Shown here: piece by piece, positions 35,491 through 45,712 of the stretch
Layout of the letters: every line of letters begins with the position of its first letter
Numbering within the stretch: position 1 is the first letter of the stretch
NCBI GenBank assembly: GCA_021647145.1
Contig: JAKIVF010000001.1
Span: forward strand, 1 to 64,000
DNA from: Methylococcaceae bacterium
GTDB lineage: Bacteria; Pseudomonadota; Gammaproteobacteria; Methylococcales; Methylomonadaceae
Length of the DNA stretch: 64,000 nucleotides
Reading direction: 5' to 3'
Notes under the pieces: generated by a model
What the model was told of the DNA's origin: nothing
Seen by the model: only the letters and a program-made list of their open reading frames with translations
Database searches by the model: none
Program-made: the position numbers and the translations under genes

Positions 35491-36552
35491 ATGAACTGGT
35501 TGAAAAGAGGGCAATCTGCAGTGCTTGGTGTTGATATAAGTACTGCTGCCATTAAATTATTAGAATTGAGCTGGTCAGGGTCTAGGTATAAAGTAGAAAG
35601 TTACGCTGTTTCTCCTTTACCTTTAGATGCGGTGGTTGATAAAAGTATCACCGATGTTGATGTGATTGCAAATGCAATTAAAGCCGCTGTTAAGCAGTCT
35701 GGAACTAAAACAAAAAAGGCTTGTGTTGCAGTTGCAGGATCATCAGTGATGACTAAAATTATTTCAATGCCTGCAACGTTAAGTGAAGATGAGATGGAAG
35801 ATCAGATCCTTGTTGAGGCTGATCAATATGTCCCTTATTCCTTAGATGAGGTTAATCTTGATTTTGAAGTACAAGGTATCACTGAAAATGACCCTGAAAT
35901 GGTTGATGTTTTGTTAGCAGCTTCCAGGCGTGAAAATGTTGAGGATAGAGTTGAGGCGTTAGCCAAAGCAGGGCTGGAAGCATCAATCGTTGATGTTGAA
36001 GCTTTTGCTATGGAAAATGCATTTTCAGTATTTTCAGAACAATTAGCTGAAGCATCTAGCGAGCAGGCTGTGGCAATAATGGATATTGGGGCAACCATGT
36101 CTACATTAAATATTGTTCACAATAACCGAACAGTCTATACAAGAGAACAAAGTTTCGGTGGTAAGCAACTGACTGAAGAAATTCAACGTCGATATGGCTT
36201 ATCGTTTGAAGAAGCAGGACTAGCAAAAAAGCATGGCGGCTTGCCAGACAACTATGGAGTTGATGTATTAGACCCCTTTAAAAAAGCAGTCATTCAACAA
36301 ATCTCACGGTCATTACAATTTTTTACCTCTTCAAATGTTAATGAAAAGGTTAGTAGTCTTGTTCTGGCTGGAGGTTGCGCGTCAATAGCTGGAATGGATA
36401 AATTAGTAGAGCAGGATTTAGGTATTCCAGTTTATATCGCAAATCCCTTTATCAATATGGCGTTATCTAATAAGGTAAAACCACAAAGTTTAAGTAATGA
36501 TGCTCCTTCAATGATGATTGCATGTGGACTGGCATTAAGGAGTTTTGATTAA
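35491..36552 (+). CDS. pilM: Type IV pilus assembly protein PilM
   Basis: Actin-like cytoplasmic ATP-binding protein that anchors the pilus alignment complex through the PilN N-terminus. 353 residues (normal). The phosphate-1 loop is VLGVDISTAAIKLLELS at 12-28. MKTIISMPATLSEDEM-like segment (TKIISMPATLSEDEMEDQI), AIMDIGATMSTLNIVHN, SFGGKQLTEEIQRRYGLSFEEAG, and VLAGGCASIAGM are present. First gene of pilMNOPQ. Its stop overlaps the pilN start by one base (TAATG). Confidence 0.96.
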   Translation: MNWLKRGQSAVLGVDISTAAIKLLELSWSGSRYKVESYAVSPLPLDAVVDKSITDVDVIANAIKAAVKQSGTKTKKACVAVAGSSVMTKIISMPATLSEDEMEDQILVEADQYVPYSLDEVNLDFEVQGITENDPEMVDVLLAASRRENVEDRVEALAKAGLEASIVDVEAFAMENAFSVFSEQLAEASSEQAVAIMDIGATMSTLNIVHNNRTVYTREQSFGGKQLTEEIQRRYGLSFEEAGLAKKHGGLPDNYGVDVLDPFKKAVIQQISRSLQFFTSSNVNEKVSSLVLAGGCASIAGMDKLVEQDLGIPVYIANPFINMALSNKVKPQSLSNDAPSMMIACGLALRSFD

Positions 36553-37124
36553 TGGCAAAAATAAATTTACTTCCATGGCGTGATGAACTTCGCCAACAGA
36601 AACAACAAGATTTTATCGCAAAATTAGGTTTGGTTGTTGTTATGACTTGTTTAATTTTTTCTTTGGGATATTTTTACATTGAAAGTATGAAAAGTCATCA
36701 ACAAAGGCGAAATAAAATCATTGAAACCGAGATTGAGATAGTTGATAAAAAAATCAAAGAGATTAAAGATATTGAGACAAAAAAGAGCCAATTATTAATA
36801 AAAATTGATGTTATTAAAGAGTTACAGGAAAGTCGTCCACAAATAGTTCATTTATTTGATGAGTTATCTACAAGCACACCGGAAGGCATTTTTCTAACAA
36901 AATTTGTTCAGACGGGTAAAAATCTTGCCTTAACGGGTAGTGCTTTATCAAATGCTAGAGTCTCTGCTTATATGCGAAGTATTGATAAGTCTTTATGGCT
37001 TGAAGCTCCGGAATTAAAAGAAATTCAGGGGAGAAATCAAGCAAAAAATGACCGGTACAATAAATTTTCTATGCTTGCCAAGCAAAAAGGATCGGAGCCG
37101 AATAAACAGGGTGGTAAAAAATGA
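36552..37124 (+). CDS. pilN: Type IV pilus assembly protein PilN
   Basis: 190-residue bitopic inner-membrane protein. The cytoplasmic N-terminus MAKINLLPWRDELRQQKQQ carries the INLLPWR motif that binds PilM. One membrane helix (about 24-43), then coiled coil (about 45-90) and a ferredoxin-like periplasmic domain. Dimerises with PilO. Overlaps pilO by 4 bases. Confidence 0.95.
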   Translation: MAKINLLPWRDELRQQKQQDFIAKLGLVVVMTCLIFSLGYFYIESMKSHQQRRNKIIETEIEIVDKKIKEIKDIETKKSQLLIKIDVIKELQESRPQIVHLFDELSTSTPEGIFLTKFVQTGKNLALTGSALSNARVSAYMRSIDKSLWLEAPELKEIQGRNQAKNDRYNKFSMLAKQKGSEPNKQGGKK

Positions 37125-37744
37125 TAAATTTATCAGAAGTTAATTGGGATTTTAATGCGGCAGGCTCATGGCCTTTGCCGATAAAAATAGCAACATTTGT
37201 CTTGGTATCTATTTTAGTTGGGTCAGCAGGGGTTTATTACATAACACTTGACCAACTCAACGAACTGGAACAATTTGAGAAAAAAGAGACTGAATTAAAA
37301 GCTTCATTTGAAAACAAACAAAAGAAAGCGATTAACTTATCAGATTATCGGGAACAACTGACTCAAATTGAAGCATCCTTGGGAGAAATGATTAAGCAAA
37401 TGCCTACTCAGGCAGAGGTAGCAAATTTATTAATTGATATTTCTCAGACTGGATTAGCAAGTGGTTTAGAATTTCGACTTTTTAAGCCGGCAGCGACAAT
37501 TCGAAAAGATTTTTACTCCGAGTTACCTATCAATATAAAAGTGATTGGTCGATATGAGGAGATAGGGCTTTTTGTTAGCGGATTAGCATCATTACCACGA
37601 ATAGTAACGGTACATAACGTTAACATTTCTCCTGTTGGAAAGACAATAGATAAAAACTCTTTGTTGGCTATGAACGCAATTATCAAAACTTATAATGAAG
37701 AGTTAGATAGCGGTAAGAAAGCGAAAAAAAATAGGCGGAAATAA
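37121..37744 (+). CDS. pilO: Type IV pilus assembly protein PilO
   Basis: 207-residue bitopic inner-membrane protein, similar in layout to PilN. One helix at about 22-41, coiled coil 42-90, then GEMIKQMPTQAEVANLLIDIS and GLEFRLFKP start the ferredoxin-like domain. Pairs with PilN and with PilP. Stop overlaps the pilP start (TAATG). Confidence 0.95.
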   Translation: MINLSEVNWDFNAAGSWPLPIKIATFVLVSILVGSAGVYYITLDQLNELEQFEKKETELKASFENKQKKAINLSDYREQLTQIEASLGEMIKQMPTQAEVANLLIDISQTGLASGLEFRLFKPAATIRKDFYSELPINIKVIGRYEEIGLFVSGLASLPRIVTVHNVNISPVGKTIDKNSLLAMNAIIKTYNEELDSGKKAKKNRRK

Positions 37745-38307
37745 TGATGAGCTTAACTGAAAAAATAGGGTTTCATAATAAAATAAAAGTAAGGCATCTT
37801 GGTTTTAGTGCTGTAGTCTTATGCTTATCTGGTTGTATTAATGACGATGTTAGTGATTTAAGCCAGTATGTTAAACAAGTTAAGGCTAGGCCAAAAGGAA
37901 CGATTCAAGCATTACCAGAGATAAAAGTAGTTGAGCCGTTTATTTTTAATCCTGATGGATTAAGGGATCCTTTTAGACAGGTAGAAAAAATAAAGGAAGA
38001 AAAGTCGGCTGATATTTCCTCTAGTACAGGGATTGCGCCAGACACATCAAGAAGGAAAGAAGAATTAGAATCCTACCCTTTAGATACGTTACAGATGGTA
38101 GGAACATTAACAATGGAAGAAAGACTATGGGGGCTGATTAAGGCCAGTGATGGAACAATACACCGAGTTCAAAGAGGAAACCATATGGGGACAAATTATG
38201 GCGAAATTATTCGAATTTTAGGTGGAAAAATAGAGTTAATGGAAATTGTTCCTGATAAAACAGGTTCTTGGGTTGAGCAGCAAGCTTCATTACAACTGGC
38301 TGAGTGA
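37744..38307 (+). CDS. pilP: Type IV pilus lipoprotein PilP
   Basis: 187 residues. The lipobox LSGC places the lipidated Cys at about 31, with an unusually long N-terminal part before it; an in-frame ATG at 37747 differs by one residue. The mature protein has a linker and the HR domain (about 100-175): YPLDTLQMVGTLTMEERLWGLIKASDGTIHRVQRGNHMGTNYGEI (family landmarks in pieces). PilP links PilNO to the PilQ secretin. Overlaps the next frame by 4 bases. Confidence 0.93.
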   Translation: MMSLTEKIGFHNKIKVRHLGFSAVVLCLSGCINDDVSDLSQYVKQVKARPKGTIQALPEIKVVEPFIFNPDGLRDPFRQVEKIKEEKSADISSSTGIAPDTSRRKEELESYPLDTLQMVGTLTMEERLWGLIKASDGTIHRVQRGNHMGTNYGEIIRILGGKIELMEIVPDKTGSWVEQQASLQLAE

Positions 38308-38318
38308 TTAAGGGTTAC

Positions 38319-40730
38319 ATGATGAGTATGAAAAATAATAGAACAATGAAAGTACAAGGACTTCGCCATTGTGGTGGAGTTGCAGCAGGGCTATTTATAT
38401 TGATGGCACAAGCTCCTTCCGTAATAGCAGAAAATACAGCCATTACGGAATTAACTTCCATATCAAATTTAAATGTATGGGTTGAAGATAAAGCGATTAC
38501 AGATGTGAGCTTTTCTTCCCTGTCAGGTGATAAGGTTCAAATTGAGCTGGCTTTAAATGGAGCAGTTGATGCACCCAAGGTTTTTCAAACGAATAACCCA
38601 GCAAGAATTTCTCTAGATTTTGCAGATATACATAGCAATTTAGATAAAAAAATGTTTAAGGTTAATCAAGGAGCTGTTAAAGCAGTTCATGTCGTTGAGG
38701 CTGTGGGTAGGACACGAGTCGTTATTAACCTTGCAGAAACGGCCTCTTATGATTTAGATGTTGTCGACAATAAGGTTAAGGTTGTTTTGGAACCATTGGC
38801 TTCAGTAGGTTCTGAATATAATTTGAAGTCTCCAAAATTAAAGAAAAAAGCAAAGCCAGATCTTTTAATGAAGAAAGAAAATTCTAAAGGGTCAAAAAAT
38901 GGTGCAAAGTCACTTAGCTTGAAGAATAAAGCAAAGCTTAGAAAATCAAATTTATTTCCTGAACAAGCTATTAAAAATATTGATTTTCGTAGAGGACCAA
39001 AAGGTGCAGGGCGCTTGCTTATAAATCTTTCATCTACTAATACAATCGTTGATATGAAAGAGCAGGGTGGAAAAGTTATTTTAAATTTTCTAAATACTAA
39101 ACTACCCGAAAGACTAGCAAAAAGCTATGATGTATCCGATTTTGCAACACCGGTACAATCAATAGATGCACAAGCCAAAGGGAATGGGGTGTCGTTAACA
39201 GTCTCTTTAGGTGGAGGTCATTATGATTACTCATCTTATCAGTCTGATGGTATGTTGGCAGTAGATTTTATACCGCTGTCAATGGCTGAAAAGAAAGCCA
39301 TGTTAAAAAGTAAGTTTCCTTATTCAGGTAAAAAATTAACCTTTAATTTTCAGGATATTGAAGTAAGGTCTGTTTTACAAATCCTTGCTGACTTTACTGG
39401 ACTCAATATTGTTGCAGCAGATACGGTGGGCGGAAATGTAAGTTTACGTTTAAATGATGTGCCTTGGGATCAAGCTTTGGATTTAATCCTTAAGTCTAAA
39501 GGTTTAGCAAAAAGAGAAATGGGAAATGTTGTTTTGGTTGCGCCTTCAAAAGAAATAACCAAGATTGAGAAAGAAGAGTTAGAAGCTAAAAAAGTAATAC
39601 AACAGCTAGAACCATTAAAAACTGAATATTTACAAATTAACTATGCAAAAGCAGAAGATATTTTACAATTATTAACTGGATCAAATGTTGTGAAATCAGT
39701 GACTCAACTGAATAAATCTAGTTCAGGCTCAGGTTCAAACTCAGGATTGTCAGGTGGTTTTGGAGGTTTTAGTGGGAATAATTCAAGTTCAAGAGGATCA
39801 AGATCAACTGAATCTTCTGAAATGCAAGGCATGTTATCTGCGCGAGGAAGCGCAACGGTTGATGGCAGAACTAATACTATTATCGTCAAGGAAACTGCAA
39901 AACAGCTTGAAGATATTGCAGATATGATCAAAATTCTGGATGTACCGGTCAGACAAGTTATGATTGAAGCAAGAATAGTGACGGCAGATACAAGCTTTGC
40001 TCAGGAAATTGGGGTCAGGTTTGGTATAGCTAAAGCGGCTCAAATTGGTTCTGGTAAAGTATTTGCCATGGGTGCCGGACAAAACACATTTGGTGAATTA
40101 GTGCCAGATTCTAATGGCTCTAATGTTACAGTCCCTGACGGAGCTGGTTATCTGGTAGACTTAGGCGCAAATGCAATAGCAGGGCATCCTGTCGGAGCGT
40201 TGGGGATGACATTGGCTAGAGCTGCGGATTATGTGCTAAATTTGGAATTATCTGCATTAGAAAACAATAATAGAGGAGAGATACTAGCAAATCCTCGAGT
40301 AATGACATCTGATAGAGAAATTGCTTATATCAAACAAGGTATTCAAATACCTTATACTACTGTTAGCCAGGATGGTACACAAACAGAATTGATTGATGCG
40401 GTATTAGAATTAAATGTTACACCGCAGATTACACCTGATGGTGATGTGATAATGGATTTATTAATTAAAAAAGATTCGCCTGACGTAGCTACTGGTGGTA
40501 TTGATAAAAGAGAAATTGATACAATGGTTCGTGTAAGAGATGGAGAAACTATTGTGTTAGGAGGTGTTTATGAGGGAAGCTCAGGGAATGATGTATATAA
40601 AGTGCCTTTTCTTGCCGATTTGCCAGGAGTAGGGTTTTTATTTCAAAAGAAAATCGAAAGTGACAGAAAAAAGGAGTTGTTGATTTTCATAACACCTAAA
40701 ATAGTAAAAAATACCTTATCGACTAGATGA
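38319..40730 (+). CDS. pilQ: Type IV pilus secretin PilQ
   Basis: Outer-membrane secretin through which the pilus passes. 803 residues from ATG 38319, preceded by AAGGG; an earlier in-frame GTG at 38304 is less likely. Signal peptide about 12-36, AMIN domains (about 50-150 and 215-310), N0/STN (KLTFNFQDIEVRSVLQILADFTGLNIV), N1, then secretin core from about 520 (VPVRQVMIEARIV, VLANPRVMTS-like ILANPRVMTSD, GETIVLGGVY, FLFQKK). A Ser/Gly-rich linker (about 465-500, GSGSNSGLSGGFGGFSG) interrupts the N-domain. Followed by a clear terminator. Confidence 0.95.
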   Translation: MMSMKNNRTMKVQGLRHCGGVAAGLFILMAQAPSVIAENTAITELTSISNLNVWVEDKAITDVSFSSLSGDKVQIELALNGAVDAPKVFQTNNPARISLDFADIHSNLDKKMFKVNQGAVKAVHVVEAVGRTRVVINLAETASYDLDVVDNKVKVVLEPLASVGSEYNLKSPKLKKKAKPDLLMKKENSKGSKNGAKSLSLKNKAKLRKSNLFPEQAIKNIDFRRGPKGAGRLLINLSSTNTIVDMKEQGGKVILNFLNTKLPERLAKSYDVSDFATPVQSIDAQAKGNGVSLTVSLGGGHYDYSSYQSDGMLAVDFIPLSMAEKKAMLKSKFPYSGKKLTFNFQDIEVRSVLQILADFTGLNIVAADTVGGNVSLRLNDVPWDQALDLILKSKGLAKREMGNVVLVAPSKEITKIEKEELEAKKVIQQLEPLKTEYLQINYAKAEDILQLLTGSNVVKSVTQLNKSSSGSGSNSGLSGGFGGFSGNNSSSRGSRSTESSEMQGMLSARGSATVDGRTNTIIVKETAKQLEDIADMIKILDVPVRQVMIEARIVTADTSFAQEIGVRFGIAKAAQIGSGKVFAMGAGQNTFGELVPDSNGSNVTVPDGAGYLVDLGANAIAGHPVGALGMTLARAADYVLNLELSALENNNRGEILANPRVMTSDREIAYIKQGIQIPYTTVSQDGTQTELIDAVLELNVTPQITPDGDVIMDLLIKKDSPDVATGGIDKREIDTMVRVRDGETIVLGGVYEGSSGNDVYKVPFLADLPGVGFLFQKKIESDRKKELLIFITPKIVKNTLSTR

Positions 40731-40756
40731 TAAAAGATAACGTATAATAAGTAAAA

Positions 40757-40783
40757 GAGGGGGGGCTTGATGCCCCCTTTTTT
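40757..40783 (+). terminator. Intrinsic terminator after pilQ
   Basis: gggggc (40761-40766), loop ttgat, gccccc (40772-40777), extended by G-U and A-U pairs on the outer side and followed by TTTTTT (40778-40783). A textbook rho-independent terminator, 27 bases after the pilQ stop. It separates the pil operon from aroKB, which then must have its own promoter or partial read-through. Confidence 0.9.
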
Positions 40784-41073
40784 ATTGGTTTAGAATAGTG
40801 TTTTAATAGGCTGGTCTTAAGTAAATAGGATAGAATCCTAATTGGGCGTGATTAAAAGAGAAGAAAATAAAAACAGTATAGGTTAGGCGGCCGTTTCTTT
40901 GACAACCCAACATTTTTTCTAATCATCGAATTATACTCACTCTTATGGGTGAGGAGAGAAAAATGGATTAAAATTGTTCCTAATCATAGAGATAAACATA
41001 CTTATCTATCAACTGACTTATTTTGGTTGAACAATAATTATTAATAAACATAGCGTCCAATTGAGGTTTTAGG
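40784..41073. other. Intergenic region upstream of aroK
   Basis: 290 bases after the terminator with no gene frame. Sequence is mixed AT-rich with a few GC islands (ggcggccg near 40888). It should hold the aroK promoter. No repeat or RNA structure is convincing. Confidence 0.4.
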
Positions 41074-41598
41074 ATGGGGAAACAAGCAGAAAATATTTAT
41101 TTGATTGGCCTGATGGGAGCCGGTAAGACTACCATTGGTAGGCAATTGGCTACATCACTACAATTACCTTTTTATGATAGTGATAAAGCAATAGAAGAAC
41201 AGACAGGTGTAGATATTCCAACAATATTTGAATATGAGGGTGAAGAAGGTTTTAGAATTCGTGAACGAAATATGCTTCAAGAGCTTACACAAATAGATGG
41301 AATAGTCTTGGCTACTGGAGGTGGAGCTATTTTGAGCGAAGAAAACCGTAAGGCTTTAAAAGATAACGGCTTTATTGTATATTTACAATGTTCGGTTGAT
41401 AAAATATTACAAAGAACCAAAAGAGACAATCAACGGCCTTTGCTTAAAACCACAGACCCAAGAGAACGTATTGAGGCATTATTTGCCGAAAGGGAAGGTT
41501 ATTATCTAAGTTGTGCAGATTTTACAATAGAAACAAGTGTCATGCAGAGTAAAGCGGTAGTACAAAATATTTTGAATGAATATAATGGAACTCATTAA
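41074..41598 (+). CDS. aroK: Shikimate kinase
   Basis: Phosphorylates shikimate at C3. 174 residues (E. coli AroK 173). Walker A GLMGAGKTTIGRQLA (12-26), shikimate-binding YDSDKAIEEQTG and FRIRERNML, ATGGGAIL, and the LID motif RPLLKTTDPRERI. Followed 6 bases later by aroB, the usual pair. Confidence 0.96.
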   Translation: MGKQAENIYLIGLMGAGKTTIGRQLATSLQLPFYDSDKAIEEQTGVDIPTIFEYEGEEGFRIRERNMLQELTQIDGIVLATGGGAILSEENRKALKDNGFIVYLQCSVDKILQRTKRDNQRPLLKTTDPRERIEALFAEREGYYLSCADFTIETSVMQSKAVVQNILNEYNGTH

Positions 41599-41604
41599 CT
41601 GGGT

Positions 41605-42684
41605 ATGAAAGAATTGCGAGTTGAGTTAAAAGAAAACAGTTACCCGATTTATATTGGCTCTGGATTATTAACGCAAAAGGAATTATTGATAAAGCATATC
41701 AAATCAAAACAAGTGTTAATTGTTACCAATGTTACGGTAGCCCCCTACTATTTATCATTTTTACAAAAAAGTTTAGTAGAGTTTCAAGTTGTTACTATTG
41801 AACTACCTGATGGTGAGCAATATAAAAACCTGGAAAATATCAATAAAATTTTTGATCATTTACTTGAGAATAAATACAGTAGAAATGCAACATTAATTGC
41901 ACTAGGTGGTGGTGTGGTTGGTGATATGGGTGGATTTGCTGCAGCATGCTATCAACGAGGTATCCCTTTTATCCAGATTCCAACAACTGTCTTGGCTCAA
42001 GTGGACTCATCCGTTGGAGGAAAAACAGGTGTAAATCATCCTCTAGGTAAAAATATGATAGGTGCTTTTTATCAACCGCAGTGTGTCATTGCAGACATGG
42101 ATGTATTGGATACTTTAGATGATCGACAATTAATTGCAGGTATTGCAGAAGTTATAAAATATGGATTGATTCGAGATTTAGAATTTTTTGAGTGGTTAGA
42201 AAAAAATATAGGATTATTACTTGCGAGAAATAAAGAGGCATTAGCCTATGTGATAGAAAGATCCTGTCTCAATAAAGCAGAAGTTGTGGTGGAAGATGAA
42301 TTTGAATCAGGTATTCGGGCAACGCTAAATTTAGGGCATACATTTGGCCATGCAATTGAAACAGGGATGGGTTATGGCATGTATCTTCATGGTGAAGCCG
42401 TTTCGATAGGCATATGCTATGCTGCGGACCTTTCTAAGAGAATGGGGTGGATAACAGTTGATGATATGGAAAGGGTTATTGCCTTATTAAGATTAGCCCA
42501 GCTACCTGTATGCCCTCCTAAGGAAATGAATGCTAAACAGTTTTTAGATTTAATGGCTGTAGATAAAAAAAATGTTGATGGAAAAATAAGACTGATTTTA
42601 CTTGAATCTATTGGTAAAGCAACATTGCCGGTAAGTGTAGATCAATTGCTTCTTGAGCAAACTTTGAATGATTATGCAGGATAA
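41605..42684 (+). CDS. aroB: 3-Dehydroquinate synthase
   Basis: Second step of the shikimate pathway, NAD+ and Zn2+/Co2+ dependent. 359 residues (E. coli 362). [58 protein letters not shown], Zn ligands Glu in AEVIKYG, His in [11 protein letters not shown] and HGEAVSIGI are all present. Confidence 0.97.
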   Translation: MKELRVELKENSYPIYIGSGLLTQKELLIKHIKSKQVLIVTNVTVAPYYLSFLQKSLVEFQVVTIELPDGEQYKNLENINKIFDHLLENKYSRNATLIALGGGVVGDMGGFAAACYQRGIPFIQIPTTVLAQVDSSVGGKTGVNHPLGKNMIGAFYQPQCVIADMDVLDTLDDRQLIAGIAEVIKYGLIRDLEFFEWLEKNIGLLLARNKEALAYVIERSCLNKAEVVVEDEFESGIRATLNLGHTFGHAIETGMGYGMYLHGEAVSIGICYAADLSKRMGWITVDDMERVIALLRLAQLPVCPPKEMNAKQFLDLMAVDKKNVDGKIRLILLESIGKATLPVSVDQLLLEQTLNDYAG

Positions 42685-42702
42685 TGAATCGCCAGTTTTC
42701 GA

Positions 42703-44232
42703 ATGAATAAAATTCACATGCCCAAGATAAAGAATGTTGAATCCGCTTTGTTAACATTAGAGCGCGCTCAGAAATTGCATTTATTGATCCACTTGATTAC
42801 AAATCTTAAACAGTCTTTGGTTATCTGTGGACCCAATGGTATAGGGAAAACAGTTTTAATTGATGAGCTAACAAAATGCGATAAGGATATATTATCACTC
42901 GTTTGTATTCAAGGGACATCTGATTTAAGTTTTGATGATTTTCAATATCAACTAGTACGATTGTTAGAAAATCAACTTAATTTTGATGCTGAAAATCAAG
43001 ATATCTCAGATGTTTTATCAATGCTTGATAAAAATAATCAAAAGGTTGTTGTTGTTTTTGATGATGCGGGACAATTAATGCCCGGGCTGATTGATACTCT
43101 TATTGAATTTGCTAGTGAAAATAGATGTTTAAAAATTGTATTTTCTTTAACTCTTGATGACATACAATTTAAAAAAAGTTCTGACCGTAGGATAGATGAT
43201 TGTCATTTTATAGATATTCCCCCTTTAACAGAAAAACAATGTGGTGTTTTTTTAAAAAGTCTATCTGCCCGACCAGGGGTTAATTTAGAGTTTAATAATA
43301 TTAATGAGCAGTTAATAGAAAAAATATACAAAAAAACGAATGGAGTTCCTGGGGAAATAATTTATGAAGTATCAAAAGATAATAATTTTAATATTATCAG
43401 TTTAGAAAAATATAAATGGATTGGGCTCGCATTAATTGCTGCATTAATATTGACTGTACTAGCTAGTTTTTTATTTAGTGATGAACCTGAAGTAAACCAG
43501 AGTGTAGATAAAAATAACTTGGCTTTACAAAATAATAAAACTAAAAAGGTTGAAAAAACAAACTATTATGTTCAGCCTGAGGCAGATGTGGAAATAAATA
43601 ATTCACAAGTGATTCCAGTTGATAAAGTTAACATGAAAGAACTGAAAGAAAGTTTTCCTGATAAAAACCTTGTTAAAAAATTTGATCATAAAACTAAAGT
43701 AGCAGAAAAAAAAGTTGAAAAAGTCGCTTTTCCTCAGAAAAAAGAGAAAGAAAGCTCAAAATTTCAAGAGTTAATAGAAAAAAATAAAATTGTTGAATTG
43801 GTTGGTAAAAATACTGAGAAAAAAATAAGCCTAGAAAAACCAAGTAAAGCATTAATAAATAAGGATAGATTTCAAGCTTCTATTGAGAATAAAAAGAAGA
43901 CTGATAAAAAAAATGAAGAGCAAAAAAAAGACGTGACCATAAGAGCTGATGATAGTATGTGGGTTTTAAAGCAAGATAAAAATCATTACACTATGCAGCT
44001 AATTGTCTTATCTACACAGGATGCTGTGTCAGGTTTTTTGTCAGAATATAAAGGTCTTTCTAATAATCTTAAGTTTTTTAGAAAAAGAAAGCAGGGAGAT
44101 AATCAATATGTTGTCATTTACGGTTCTTTTAAAGATGCAGCAACAGCATCCTTAAAAATGAAATCTTTACCTGCTCGATTTAGAAAAGCATGGATTAGAA
44201 GTTTTAGAGGGTTACAAGAGATGATTAAATAA
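42703..44232 (+). CDS. DamX-like AAA ATPase-SPOR domain protein
   Basis: 509 residues. N-terminal cytoplasmic AAA domain (about 20-225) with Walker [13 protein letters not shown] at about 46-57 and Walker B VVVFDDAG near 118. One membrane helix at about 244-262. A long Lys/Glu/Asn-rich periplasmic linker (270-400) is followed by a C-terminal SPOR domain (about 420-505, [21 protein letters not shown]…). SPOR domains bind septal glycan strands lacking peptide. E. coli DamX lacks the intact ATPase; here the P-loop looks functional, as in pseudomonad-type homologues between aroB and hemE. Probable role in cell division or pilus/envelope assembly. Confidence 0.88.
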   Translation: MNKIHMPKIKNVESALLTLERAQKLHLLIHLITNLKQSLVICGPNGIGKTVLIDELTKCDKDILSLVCIQGTSDLSFDDFQYQLVRLLENQLNFDAENQDISDVLSMLDKNNQKVVVVFDDAGQLMPGLIDTLIEFASENRCLKIVFSLTLDDIQFKKSSDRRIDDCHFIDIPPLTEKQCGVFLKSLSARPGVNLEFNNINEQLIEKIYKKTNGVPGEIIYEVSKDNNFNIISLEKYKWIGLALIAALILTVLASFLFSDEPEVNQSVDKNNLALQNNKTKKVEKTNYYVQPEADVEINNSQVIPVDKVNMKELKESFPDKNLVKKFDHKTKVAEKKVEKVAFPQKKEKESSKFQELIEKNKIVELVGKNTEKKISLEKPSKALINKDRFQASIENKKKTDKKNEEQKKDVTIRADDSMWVLKQDKNHYTMQLIVLSTQDAVSGFLSEYKGLSNNLKFFRKRKQGDNQYVVIYGSFKDAATASLKMKSLPARFRKAWIRSFRGLQEMIK

Positions 44233-44237
44233 AAAAT

Positions 44238-45302
44238 ATGATAGCTTTAAAAAATGATATTTTCATTAAAACGTTACTTAAACAGCCGGTTGACAGAACT
44301 CCTGTCTGGATGATGAGACAGGCAGGGCGTTATTTGCCTGAATATAGAGCTATCCGCGCAAAAGCAGGCAGTTTTTTAGATTTGTGCACTAATCCTGAGT
44401 TAGCTTGCGAAGTGACTTTACAGCCGTTAGAGCGGTTTGATTTTGATGCGGCAATATTATTTTCTGATATTCTAACAATTCCAGATGCAATGGGTTTAGG
44501 GTTATTCTTTAGTGAAGGGGAAGGACCAAAATTTAGAAACCCTGTCAGAACTGAAAATGATATCCGGAATTTACCTATCCCTGACCCTGGTAGCGATTTA
44601 AGATATGTTATTGATGCGGTTAGCTTAATCAGAAAAAATTTACAGGGTAAAGTACCTTTAATAGGTTTTTCCGGAAGTCCTTGGACGCTGGCTACTTATA
44701 TGGTTGAAGGTAGTAGTAGTAAAAGTTTTGAGAAAGTTAAGGGGTTGATGTATCAACAACCTAAATTAATGCACCTTATGTTAGATAAGCTTGCTCAATC
44801 TGTTGCTTTATATTTGAATGCTCAAATAGAAGCAGGCGCGCAAGCTGTTATGGTCTTTGATACATGGGGTGGTATGTTATCTACTGAAGATTATTTAGAA
44901 TTCTCATTAAATTATGCAAAGCAGGTTCGTTCTTTACTTAATACGAATAAAAGTGGAGTAGAAGTTCCGACTATTTTTTTCACAAAAGGTGGTGGATTGT
45001 GGCTAGAGAAAATGGCTGATGCTGGATATAGTGCTTTAGGATTAGATTGGCAAACGGACATTTCTAAAGCAAGAGATCGAATAGGAAAACAAGTGGCATT
45101 ACAAGGAAATATGGATCCTATTGCATTATATGGAGAGCCAGAGTTGATAAGAGAAAAAGTTAAATCAATTTTGCAAAAATATGGAAAAGGCTCAGGACAT
45201 GTTTTTAATTTAGGGCATGGGATTTTGCCTGATGTAAACCCCGAACATGTAAAGGTAATGGTTGATGCTGTGCATGAGTTTAGCTCTCAATATCACTTGT
45301 GA
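44238..45302 (+). CDS. hemE: Uroporphyrinogen decarboxylase
   Basis: Decarboxylates uroporphyrinogen III to coproporphyrinogen III, giving heme. 354 residues (E. coli 354). [21 protein letters not shown], with the conserved Arg in the active-site loop, [23 protein letters not shown] (Asp), [22 protein letters not shown] and [11 protein letters not shown] are present. ATG 5 bases after the damX-like stop. In many relatives gltBD lies between these genes; here it is missing. Confidence 0.97.
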   Translation: MIALKNDIFIKTLLKQPVDRTPVWMMRQAGRYLPEYRAIRAKAGSFLDLCTNPELACEVTLQPLERFDFDAAILFSDILTIPDAMGLGLFFSEGEGPKFRNPVRTENDIRNLPIPDPGSDLRYVIDAVSLIRKNLQGKVPLIGFSGSPWTLATYMVEGSSSKSFEKVKGLMYQQPKLMHLMLDKLAQSVALYLNAQIEAGAQAVMVFDTWGGMLSTEDYLEFSLNYAKQVRSLLNTNKSGVEVPTIFFTKGGGLWLEKMADAGYSALGLDWQTDISKARDRIGKQVALQGNMDPIALYGEPELIREKVKSILQKYGKGSGHVFNLGHGILPDVNPEHVKVMVDAVHEFSSQYHL

Positions 45303-45346
45303 AGTAAGAAGGATTTATATAAAGCAAAGCCAGCTTTCCAAATAAT

Positions 45347-45382
45347 AAAAAACCCAAATATAAAAGATATATTTGGGTTTTT
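45347..45382. terminator. Bidirectional terminator between hemE and a small secreted protein gene
   Basis: aacccaaatata (45351-45362) and tatatttgggtt (45368-45379) form a perfect 12-bp stem with loop aaaga. A residues precede it and T residues follow it, so it can work on both strands. It lies 48 bases after hemE and 18 bases after the minus-strand gene ending at 45401. Confidence 0.88.
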
Positions 45383-45400
45383 AAATAACGTTACCTTATA

Positions 45401-45712
45401 CTAATCAAGAGCAGATTTTGCTCCATCCATAGCTCCTTTAGTCGCATCTTCAGTGATAGAACCTCTTTTTGCACCATCTACTGCGCCTTCGACTCCTCCT
45501 TTTGCTCCATCAGTTACTACATCTTTTGCAGTGTCAGTGATTGACCCATCTTGTAATTTATCTGAAGCTTTTTTTGCAGTACCTAGGTTATCAGCCGTTT
45601 TTTTTGTCTCTTTTGCCGTTTCAGCAGTACTGGTGACATCGCCTAAATTTAAAGCCATAATATTTTGTGAGCTAAGTAAAAAAAGGCTGGTGAAGATTAT
45701 TTTTTTTAACAT
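45401..45712 (-). CDS. Small secreted Ala/Lys/Thr-rich low-complexity protein, function unknown
   Basis: 103 residues. Signal peptide about 1-20 (MLKKIIFTSLFLLSSQNIMA). The mature part has no Cys, Trp or Tyr and is built of loosely repeated DGAK/AKK/TAKD elements (DVVTDGAKGGVEGAVDGAKRG … KGAMDGAKSALD). This looks like an amphipathic, LEA-like or intrinsically disordered periplasmic protein. The opposite strand has an open frame simply because of the repeats. No family named. Confidence 0.6.
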   Translation of the reverse strand: MLKKIIFTSLFLLSSQNIMALNLGDVTSTAETAKETKKTADNLGTAKKASDKLQDGSITDTAKDVVTDGAKGGVEGAVDGAKRGSITEDATKGAMDGAKSALD

